A stretch of 64,000 nucleotides of DNA from Eupeodes corollae (Eukaryota > Arthropoda > Insecta > Diptera > Syrphidae), in contig NC_079147.1 in the NCBI RefSeq assembly GCF_945859685.1, positions 12,441,289 through 12,505,288 on the forward strand. Reading direction: 5' to 3'. Shown here piece after piece: positions 9,538-17,700 of this stretch (position 1 is the first letter of the stretch; each line of letters starts with the position of its first letter). Made by a program: the position numbers and the translations under genes. The notes beneath the pieces were generated by a model. It worked only from the letters and a program-made list of their open reading frames with translations, was not told the DNA's origin and made no database searches.

Positions 9538-9876
9538 TGTTACGTCGTACGTTCAGATTCTTTTATAGCCTTTTTGGGCTTTAATTCCAAATTAATTTTG
9601 GAAATTAAGTCAGAAAAAGCTCTGTTCAATCTTTAAAGGCTTAATTTCCAATACTAATTTGGAAATTACACCAAAAAGTTCTTATTTTTTTGGCGTTTTT
9701 TCCATTTTAGTATTTTGGCTCTTTTTCCAAAAGTTTGGCGTAATTTCCACACTTTTTGGCGTATTTTCCTTTTTGTTTTTGGGCGCTTTTTCCTATTTTT
9801 TTACGCCAAAATTGTTTGGGCTTTTTTTCCAAAACAGTTTTTGGCGTAATTTCCTATGGCGTAATTTCAGGGAGCC

Positions 9877-9923
9877 ACTCAAATATCTTTTCAAAACTTT
9901 GAGATATTGGCTTTAAACTACAC
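9877..9923. repeat. Target duplication (right) and slice of repeat family S
   Basis: 9877-9884 is ACTCAAAT, the right target duplication of the preceding element. The following 39 bases (ATCTTTTCAAAACTTTGAG onward) continue the AT-rich repeat that was interrupted at 8490, up to the poly-T at 9924, where the next LINE is inserted. Confidence 0.75.
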
Positions 9924-10000
9924 TTTTTTTTTTTTTTTTATATAATAAGCGCACACTCAAGGGGATATATTACCCTTATTATGTAGACACAGTGTGAGCA

Positions 10001-11575
10001 CTAGGAAAGGGAGAGAGGGGTTGAAAGGAGATGTCGGTGCACATTGGTTTTGAATTCCTGAATATTGCAATAGCTGGGAAAGACAGAGTGTGGCAAGGCA
10101 TTCCACATTCGCATAGTACGGCTAAAGAACGAATCTCTGTACTTGACAGTACGACCGAAGATGGGCTCGAGGGTATATTGATGAGCATTCCTAGAAGCGC
10201 GAGTATTACGGTTGAACTGTTTAAGGGGAGGAATGCAACTGGCTATTTCTCTAGAGCATAAACCATTAAAATAACGGTAAAACAGGGTGAGACAAGAAAC
10301 ATTTCGACGATGTTCAAGTGACGTAAATGATCTTATGATGGTAATATCACCAATCAATCTAAATGCTCTACGTTCAATACTATCCAAGAGGCTTAAGTAA
10401 GTTGTAGGAGCACCGGCCCAGATATGGGAGTTATACTCAAGCTTTGGACGTATATAAGTCTTGTAAATAACAGCCAGATCAGAGGGGGAGAAAAACTTCT
10501 TGCATCGCCTTAGAAAACCCAAACATCTTGCTCCATTTTTGGCGACATCGCGTATGTGATCGTTCCACAAAAGGTGGTTGGTGATACACATACCAAGAAT
10601 ATCCAGATGTTCAGTTTCCTCGATGCAAGTGCCATTTATTGATAATGGCAGGGGGGGTATATTTCGCTTTAACGATACAAGACAGCATTGCGTTTTCGAA
10701 GCATTAAATTCCACGCGGTTTCTTATTCCCCATTGTACAATGCTGTTTAGGTCGGAATTTAATGAGCTTATCATATTTTGTCGTTGCAGTTCCACATCCG
10801 AAGAAGAGGGGTGTGAATCTGAAAACGAATATGAAAAGCTAAGAGTACTATCGTCAGCGAAACAATGTATTGGATTAGATGTTGCAGACAGGAGATCATT
10901 AATAAAAATGAGAAAGAGTGTTGGAGATAGAACAGAGCCCTGGGGCACACCAGCATTTATTTTGTGGTTTTCAGACTTGAATCCATCCAATACAACTTGT
11001 ATTGAACGATTCGAAAGATAATTACTAATCCAATGAAGTAGGGATTCATGCAAACCGAAAGCACGCATTTTCGATAAGAGAGCCTGATGCCAAACCCTAT
11101 CAAACGCTTTTGAAATATCTAGTGCAATAATCTTACTTTCTCCAAAACTATGTAAAGATTTGTTCCACTGTTCGGTGAGATGAACCATGAGATCACCAGT
11201 GGACCTATTGCTACGAAAGCCATACTGTCGGTCATTAAGAAGCTTCCGTTCTTCAAGATATTTCTTGAGCTGATAATTAATCAGCGTTTCCATGACCTTG
11301 GAAAGAAGGGACGTAAGTGCAATCGGTCGATAATTAGACGGTGAGGAAGATTCGCCTTTTTTAGGAATAGGCTGGACAAATGCGGTTTTCCATCCGCTCG
11401 GAACGAGACCTGAGGAGTAGGACAGATGAAAAAGCTTACGCAGTGGTTTTGCCAGCGCTGAAGAACACCTCTTCAGAACAATAGCGGGGATACCATCCGG
11501 ACCAGCAGATTTGTGTATGTTAATGTTAATAGAATCATTAACTCGCTCAAGTACAGGCGGAGTCATAACACTCAC
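10001..11575 (-). CDS. LINE reverse transcriptase, copy b
   Basis: A 524-residue uninterrupted frame with the full set of non-LTR RT motifs: SAGPDGIPAIVLK, SNYRPIALTSLLSKVME, LDISKAFDRVWHQ (first catalytic Asp), INAGVPQGSVLSPTLF, FADDS (catalytic pair, about residue 245) and a C-terminal region ending HRHLLSTPLSL. There is no RNase H domain. It copies the element RNA at the nicked target. In an intact element it is fused in frame to the endonuclease; here the annotated start is just the first Met after the shift, so this copy is probably inactive despite a clean RT. Confidence 0.92.
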   Translation of the reverse strand: MSVMTPPVLERVNDSININIHKSAGPDGIPAIVLKRCSSALAKPLRKLFHLSYSSGLVPSGWKTAFVQPIPKKGESSSPSNYRPIALTSLLSKVMETLINYQLKKYLEERKLLNDRQYGFRSNRSTGDLMVHLTEQWNKSLHSFGESKIIALDISKAFDRVWHQALLSKMRAFGLHESLLHWISNYLSNRSIQVVLDGFKSENHKINAGVPQGSVLSPTLFLIFINDLLSATSNPIHCFADDSTLSFSYSFSDSHPSSSDVELQRQNMISSLNSDLNSIVQWGIRNRVEFNASKTQCCLVSLKRNIPPLPLSINGTCIEETEHLDILGMCITNHLLWNDHIRDVAKNGARCLGFLRRCKKFFSPSDLAVIYKTYIRPKLEYNSHIWAGAPTTYLSLLDSIERRAFRLIGDITIIRSFTSLEHRRNVSCLTLFYRYFNGLCSREIASCIPPLKQFNRNTRASRNAHQYTLEPIFGRTVKYRDSFFSRTMRMWNALPHSVFPSYCNIQEFKTNVHRHLLSTPLSLS

Positions 11576-12908
11576 TGGCAGAGTTGAATTGGCGGCGAAC
11601 TGCTAAGCAAAGAGTGTCATTCACAACGAGCGTAGGAACCGAGGAAGAGGAAGAATTCCTCATATTTTTTACAAATGACCAAAAATTTTTACTGCCTTTG
11701 GGACATTGCAGTATTTTTTGCCGTAATTGTTGGTCATGTAAAAATTTGGTCCGTCGAATATGGGCGTTGCAGGCCTTCCTGGCTTGCTTGAACTTATTCC
11801 GGTTTTCCTCAGTTGGATTGGCTTTAAAACAACGGAAACTTACCTTCTTAACCCTAATAACCTCTTTACAGCTCGCGTCGAACCATGCGTTTTCCTTGGG
11901 TCTGATGCTTTTAACCCTATTCGGGATAAAAGTTCTCATTCCCAGGAGAATCAAACTTGTGATCATATCAGCGCTGGCGTCAACGTCACTATCGAGGAAG
12001 CATAGTGACCAGTTAAAGATCCTAAAGTAATTGTTGAGACCGTCCCAGTTCGCTTTCTCGTATTGCCAAACGGTTCTCATAGGAGCTCTTTCTTTAACTG
12101 GAGAGTTTTTACACGAGAAATTTGCTGAAATGACACAATGGTCAGATGTGCCTAGAGGAGATAGAACACTAATAGTGTACTTACCAGGGTCAGAGGTAAG
12201 AAACAAGTCAAGAGTGTTTTCTGCTCGACCTACCACGTCCGATATTCGAGTGGGCTCGTTGACCAGCTGAGTTAGGTGGTTTAACTCAGCGAAGATCTCA
12301 GCACACACTCCTTCTGGTGTTGACTGGCCCGAATGTTGAAGCCATGAAGAATTGTGTACATTGAAATCGCCCGTAACAGCGATTTCAGTGCGAGGATAGG
12401 ACGAAACAATTCTTTGGATGGAATCAGACAAAGCATCAAATTCACGAGAAGTTGATACTCTGTCTAGATTTGGGCTTCGATAAAGGAAGCAATAGTGAAT
12501 GATTTGCTTGTTCACGGAAAATTTAAACCACATAAAATTGAAAAAAGAATTGGTGCAGAGACCATATTGTGGCAAAAACTGATAAGCAACATCATTCCTA
12601 ATGTATATGGCGAGACCATGGTGAGAAAAGAATAATGGCACCAAGTTATACCCTTGAATAAAAAATTCAGTGGGATCGGAATCCTCACCCACTTGGGTTT
12701 CACTTAGTGCCAAAACAGCTGGCCTGTTTAAAGCAGTATGGGAGTACACAGAAAGAAAATTCGCTCTAAGCCCACGAATATTACAATAATCTACCCTGAA
12801 ATTTCCAGCCATTGCAAATATAAAAGAATAACAAAAAACAAAACAGACGAAGACTTTAAGAAAAATATTACTGAGTTGAACCACAGAATGCAATTCGATA
12901 CACGCCAC
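11547..12908 (-). CDS. LINE endonuclease (APE type) and linker, copy b
   Basis: A 453-residue frame. The likely functional start is the Met at residue 33 (about 12812), because FRVDYCNIRGLRANF, the usual beginning of apurinic-type endonucleases of this group, follows directly. Other motifs: LSETQ (catalytic Glu, near residue 70), YRSPN, GDFNVHNSSW (near residue 180) and SDHCVISANF (His near residue 260). This enzyme nicks target DNA to prime reverse transcription. The frame ends with about 18 out-of-family residues after DTLC because of the deletion near 11600. The RT frame begins 29 bases before its stop, in another phase. Confidence 0.9.
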   Translation of the reverse strand: MACIELHSVVQLSNIFLKVFVCFVFCYSFIFAMAGNFRVDYCNIRGLRANFLSVYSHTALNRPAVLALSETQVGEDSDPTEFFIQGYNLVPLFFSHHGLAIYIRNDVAYQFLPQYGLCTNSFFNFMWFKFSVNKQIIHYCFLYRSPNLDRVSTSREFDALSDSIQRIVSSYPRTEIAVTGDFNVHNSSWLQHSGQSTPEGVCAEIFAELNHLTQLVNEPTRISDVVGRAENTLDLFLTSDPGKYTISVLSPLGTSDHCVISANFSCKNSPVKERAPMRTVWQYEKANWDGLNNYFRIFNWSLCFLDSDVDASADMITSLILLGMRTFIPNRVKSIRPKENAWFDASCKEVIRVKKVSFRCFKANPTEENRNKFKQARKACNAHIRRTKFLHDQQLRQKILQCPKGSKNFWSFVKNMRNSSSSSVPTLVVNDTLCLAVRRQFNSASECYDSACT

Positions 12909-13010
12909 TACTAGTGTTATGCCTTAGTAGTGACAAGAATCAAATCCGGCCCTGTTAGTACAAAACAGTAAAATTTTTGTTGTCAACAATCTGCTATCAA
13001 CAATGACGTA

Positions 13011-13062
13011 GCTGTGTATCAATTGCATTAGTAATTAAACACAATGCAATTTGATACACATG
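13011..13062. repeat. Hairpin near the LINE 5' region
   Basis: TGTGTATCAATTGCATT and AATGCAATTTGATACACA face each other across a 15-base loop, with one single-base indel. A third direct copy, AATGCAATTCGATACACG, occurs at 12886-12903. The pair may mark terminal repeats of a small element or be part of the LINE 5' untranslated region. Confidence 0.7.
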
Positions 13063-13069
13063 CTAAGCC

Positions 13070-13440
13070 ATGCGACTGTACGAGAGAAGGGGGAAAGTGA
13101 AGGATGGTACTCACTGTGCTATCGCTATGCTGAGTTGGCTTAACATGATATGTATTATTTTTTTGTTGGTTGATTGTTGTTTTTGTTTTATTGTAATTCA
13201 TTTGGTGTGGCGTGATTTATTGTTTTTTTTTTTATTTTTGTTGTTTTTTTTGTTTATCACTTTTAATATTTTGTTTGCTATTTTTTTTTGTTTCGTTTTG
13301 TTTTTTGATTATTTGTTTTATTTAAATTTTTTTTTATGTTAACATTAAGTTTTAAGGGAAAACAATTAGACAGATATCACAATAGGCACTAGACTCGAAC
13401 AAGACGCGCATGCGCAACGGACGCACAACACAGGGGGACC
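13070..13440. other. T-rich tract and GC-rich block, probable LINE 5' region
   Basis: 13140-13340 is a T-rich, low-complexity tract that stays open by composition. 13395-13440 is a compact GC-rich block (GACGCGCATGCGCAACGG) just before repeat family S resumes, which I take as the probable 5' terminus of LINE copy b. No gene is supported. Confidence 0.4.
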
Positions 13441-13449
13441 TTCCCCAAC

Positions 13450-13985
13450 GAAAGTTCACTGACAACTTATCTTTGAAAAAATATTGTTTTCAACATTCAC
13501 TAAAATTTTGAAAAAAAATATTATTAATTGTTTTACTACAAAAAATTAAAAATCTAAAAAAAATTTAACAAAAGTTGGTACAAATTGATTTTCTACATAA
13601 ATATCTTTTAAAAAATTTGAGATAATAGCTTCTAACTAATTTTTACTCATAAGAAATATTGTTTTCAACATTAAGACAAATTTTGAGAAAAATCGAATTG
13701 ACAGTTTTTTCACAAGACATTAAAAACCTAAAAAAAATGTATAAAACTTGGTAAAAATTTACTTTCGACTCAAATAGCTTATCAAAACTTATTTTATTTC
13801 ACAGAAAATATTGTTTTCGATATTCAGTAATTTTTGTATAAAAATCCAACAGTCCGTTTTTTCATAAAAAAATAAAATCTAGATAAAGTAGTACGCAAAT
13901 TTGGTAAAAATTGATACGATTACATATAGACAAATCGACAAACGGGATGGGAAGTTATGAGTGTGCATCCCAGCCTCTTTTTTAT
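13450..13985. repeat. Repeat family S, right part, about 160-bp internal units
   Basis: Three diverged units each start AAATATTGTTTTC(A/G)A(C/T)ATT (near 13483, 13655 and 13805) and contain ACCTAAAAAAAA-like and GGTAAAAATT-like blocks. The stretch ends with GTGTGCATCCCAGCCTCTTT, which reappears inverted at about 32568-32600 (AAAGAGGCTGGGATGCGACC). 13986-14225 is AT-rich without assignable features. Confidence 0.65.
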
Positions 13986-14225
13986 TTTATTGTTTAAGAC
14001 TGAAAATTACTGTACAAATGTTGTGAGCAAAAATCGAAAATTCGAATTTTTTAAAAACAAACAAAACGATTTTACTTTTTATTGCTTCTTAATTTGGATT
14101 TATTCAATATAAAAAAATGTTTTTGAATTTCCCCAGAAATATTCCCCCTATTAAACCTGGTTTTGGTATGTAAGTTTCTTCAAAAACTGATTGGCTTATT
14201 TTAATAAAACGTTTTTTGCAAAAGC

Positions 14226-14239
14226 TCTTATACTGCCTT
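14226..14239. repeat. SINE target duplication, left copy
   Basis: TCTTATACTGCCTT is repeated exactly at 22870-22883, the far side of the SINE that the BEL element later split. A 14-bp perfect duplication is typical of LINE-driven insertion. Confidence 0.9.
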
Positions 14240-14247
14240 GTGGTACC
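14240..14247 (+). mobile_element. SINE copy 1, first bases (split by BEL element)
   Basis: Eight bases (GTGGTACC) of the SINE head lie between its left target duplication and the BEL LTR. The rest continues at 22564 after the BEL insertion, whose own 5-bp duplication is the GTACC within this piece. Confidence 0.8.
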
Positions 14248-14707
14248 TGTTTTGTAAAGTCAAATTGTTCAATACAATTATTGACTTTTCTTACTGTACA
14301 TAAACAATAAGATTAGGAGGAATCAAGATCCAAGCACTTGAACTTGTTCTTGTGGAGATTCGTAAATAAAAACACCTTGGTATGATTGGTTGTTACTGAC
14401 GAATGCCTTTATTGTTGACAATTATGTCTCTTTTATACTTAAACTATTCATTACACATAATACAATTTTTATTACAAAGTATCGATTACATATAATAATA
14501 ATCAAAATATATACAAATTATGTCAATCAATAACATTTAAATATGTCAGCATTAAAATAAATAAATGAAAACAATAACACAAAATCGAAGTTGCGCTGGT
14601 CATTGCCTCCTGTTGTGTCATCAGTATTCGTTGTAGTAGGTCATAGTTGCGCTGGTCATTGCCTCCTGTTGTGTCATCGCTATAGTAGGTCGTCAATGCG
14701 ATGAACA
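14248..14707 (-). repeat. BEL 3' LTR
   Basis: 460 bp, bounded by TG and CA in either reading, and identical by eye to the LTR at 22104-22563. It contains a partial tandem duplication of about 56 bases (GCGCTGGTCATTGCCTCCTG twice, near 14593 and 14650). Confidence 0.96.
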
Positions 14708-14719
14708 TTCTTCCCCGCG
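14708..14719 (-). promoter_or_regulatory. Polypurine tract of the BEL element
   Basis: On the minus strand GCGGGGAAGAA directly precedes the 3' LTR. This position and composition fit the primer for plus-strand DNA synthesis. Confidence 0.75.
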
Positions 14720-14742
14720 TTGAATGGGTACTCATTCAAGAA

Positions 14743-17700
14743 TTATACCTCTGAGACGTTGTATTGAGTCTTGTGCGGTAAAGGAAGGGGAGTTTCGTTT
14801 GACGTCCCTTGCTTCCGAGCTCTGAACAGAAATATGATCCCAAGACAGACTGCTATGATTAAAGCCAGATAGCTGATTGTGTAATGGTGAATGTTGTTCG
14901 TAAATATTTTTTCGTTGAGGTTTGCGAGATTCTGATTTTGCAATGTCGACAGCTGAGTTTGGAGTGTTGTTAGTGAGTCAACGTGAGTGTTGTTGAAAAT
15001 TGGGATTAGATCTAAAGCTGCGTGAACATCACTAGGCTTCGCTATTGCTGATAAGTTTCCAAAACGTATGAAGGATGAATGTACATTGCTTATGGTCATC
15101 TGGGTTCCTTGAATTGTAACCAGATTGTTCCGGATTCTGCAATCGTTCTCGATTGAGAGCAGTCCAGCTCCATAGAGCTCCATTTGAAGGGTTTCGGTTT
15201 TGCATACAGCTGTAAGTTGAATATTTTTAAGTGATCCAAATATCCATTGATTTCTATTGTTCAACTGGGTCCATAGAATGTTGTTGATGGATTTAACAAT
15301 GTTACATGATGTTGCGGTGTCGTTGATAAAAAGAGAGAATTCACAGTTGAACGCTTGTGAACCGGAGTGATATTTTGCCTTTCGGTTTGAGCAGAAAAAC
15401 TGCATTTCCTTTCCTTTGTTGCACTCCTTGAATTCTGATGAAGTCATTGGAAAATATTGGTCTCTATGACGGTTTATGGCCAGGATTTCTATGGCTGGAT
15501 TAATTTTCAGAAGCGTGTTGTTTAGTATCAAAGGAACTGGTGTTATTTGGAATAGCTCAAAAGCTTCTTGTTCAACGAGTGGAATGGTGATTACGAAAAT
15601 TAAGTGTTTTCCTGCGGAACCACCCTTCGTTGTTGATATTTTGTAGAATTGGAGCAAATCTTCTTGCTCGAATGGTAGTTTTTGTGACAGTGGTAAATGA
15701 TTTTTTATGTTCATGATTTCAGCCTTAAGTTGAGTAGGTGAGAGCAGTAGAGGGTTGATGTTGCCATAGTGTACATCCGTTAGTGTCTTAAGAATCATGC
15801 CTTCGATCCTTTGAAGATTAGATGCCATCATCATTAGTTGCATTGCGAGTGTAGTGAAGATTTGAAATACTCTAAGCTGGTCAGTTGTGTTTCCGATTCT
15901 TCCAATAATCTCGTTGGCTTGGTTTTGAAGCATGTTTATGCGATTTCGAACCTCCAGCTGATCATGCTTTATTATGTTGATGGTTGAGTCGATGACAGAC
16001 GTTTGATTTTTTAACATCGATAATAAAAGAACCTCATTATTGTTTATATGGTCGATTGTTTTAGACAATTCTTCTGCATAGTCAGAGTCCAGTAGCCCGA
16101 ATAACGTATGAGCTATGTTTCCCACAACGTTTATTGCTGCTCTAGTACTTCGATGTCTTGAGATTAAGTTGGTGTCTCCTTGGAGTGATATCTTCATATT
16201 CGTTAGGTAGGTAACCATCGCATTACATGTTGTTCTAAGCTGTAGTTGATTACATAAGTGTTGGAGAGCCTTTGTTCCGTTGTTGAATGCCTCAAGCTCA
16301 GCTTGGATGGGTGCTAGGTCATAGTATGTGACTAGGTTCCATTCGTTTGCAATCAGGTTGGTGGAGCCAAGATTTTCGAAGTATAGTCCAGGATTATTTT
16401 TGAATCTTGTAATGTTTATCGGTGATGCAATAACCATTGGAAGCAAGAATAATGATAGAATTACCGTTGTGATTAATGAAGTATTGCATGTTTTCCGTCG
16501 TTTTGGTGATGTTTCTGCTTGTGTGTTTTCATCTTCCTGTTCCTGGTTGACATCTTCGCTATCGTCAAGGAGTGGAGCTAGACGATGAATAGGTCGTTTT
16601 AATATTCCTGACTGTGTTTTTACGTTAACCACTCGAACTATGTCATCCTGTCCCTTAAAGATGTCGACAATTCTTCCCAACGGCCATTTGAGGGTTGGAA
16701 TGTTATCTTCCTTTATGATGACTAGGTCACCAATTCTTATATTTTGTTGGCTCGTGTTCCACTTGTTTCTTTGTTGGAGTTGATTGAGGTACTCTGTTGA
16801 CCATCGTTTCCAAAATTCGTGTTTAAGGTAGCAGATGGTACTCCACCGATTTCTTAGATTTTTGGTCTCTGGAACTATATCGGGGTCAATTTGTGCGGTA
16901 AGAGGTTCTCCTATTAAGAAATGTCCAGGTGTAAGTGCGGCAAGATCATTTGGGTTAGTTGACAGTGGAGTTAGTGGCCTTGAATTCAGAATTGCCTCTA
17001 TTTCGATGACCACAGTTTCTAGTTCCTCATGGGTTAATGAGGCTGTAGATACTGTTCGGAGTAGGAGATGTTTCGCTGATTTGACTGCTGCTTCCCATAA
17101 TCCGCCGAAGTGGGGGGCTCTTGGTGGAATGAACTTAAAGGTTATTCCCTTATCGCTGCTGGCCTTGATGATGGATTCTCTTGCTTCTGTTGTGTGTAAT
17201 ATATCCTTGAGCTCGGCAAGCTGATTTTTGGCTCCGACGAAATTGGTTGCATTGTCACAATATAGCGTCTGGATTCTTCCTCTTCTACTAATGAATCTTC
17301 TCACGGCCCCAATAAAGGCTTCAGTGGTTAAATCTGTTACTATTTCCAAGTGCACTGCCTTAGTTGAGAAGCAGCAAAACACTGCTAAGTAAACCTTGTA
17401 TGGTTTCTTACCTCTGATTTTGAAGTGCACCCACAGAGGTCCACAGAAATCTACACCGCTGATCAGGAATGGTCTATTTGGAGTAACTCGGTCGGCAGGA
17501 AGATTACCCATTATTTGCGTCATTAGATTTGGTCTGGTTCTTGTACATCTCATGCAGTTATGAACTGTGTGTCGAGCTGTGATCTTCCCCTTAATTGGCC
17601 AAAATTGTTGTCTAAGAATGGATAATAAGGTTTGCGGTCCACAGTGATTGTGTGAGTCATGTTTAAATTTGAAAAGCAACTTTGTAATTGATTCGTTGTA

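Larger units (their letters stand above)
8491..9876. mobile_element. Inverted-repeat DNA element with 8-bp target duplication (MULE-like)
   Basis: The termini are a perfect 39-bp inverted repeat beginning GGCTCCCTGAAATTACGCC (8491-8529 and 9838-9876), flanked by ACTCAAAT on both sides. Inside each end, about 300-380 bases consist of reiterated GGAAA..ACGCCAAA blocks, in opposite orientation in the two halves, so the whole can fold back. The middle has a FLYWCH-like coding remnant (9085-9347) and a GC-rich patch (9443-9537). Long termini, 8-9-bp duplications and FLYWCH fingers together suit Mutator-like elements. hAT elements also make 8-bp duplications and remain an alternative. No transposase core is present. 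Confidence 0.85.
9924..13440 (-). mobile_element. Jockey/CR1-type LINE copy b, nearly full length
   Basis: On the minus strand the element runs from about 13440 (GC-rich 5' end, uncertain) through an endonuclease frame (12908-11547), a reverse transcriptase frame (11575-10001) and a short 3' untranslated region to a poly-A tail (poly-T at 9924-9939 on the plus strand). No RNase H and no ORF1 with zinc knuckles is seen. 12909-13440 looks like 5' untranslated sequence, but part may be flanking DNA. It is inserted in repeat family S, which resumes at about 13450. A net loss of about 32 bases relative to copy a puts endonuclease and RT in different frames. Confidence 0.85.

Noticed and set aside
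10578..11021. 147-residue plus-strand frame within LINE copy b
   Set aside because: It is antisense to the well-supported reverse transcriptase frame.
13070..13342. 90-residue hydrophobic frame
   Set aside because: It is produced by a T-rich low-complexity tract (Phe/Leu/Ile runs). No family features.
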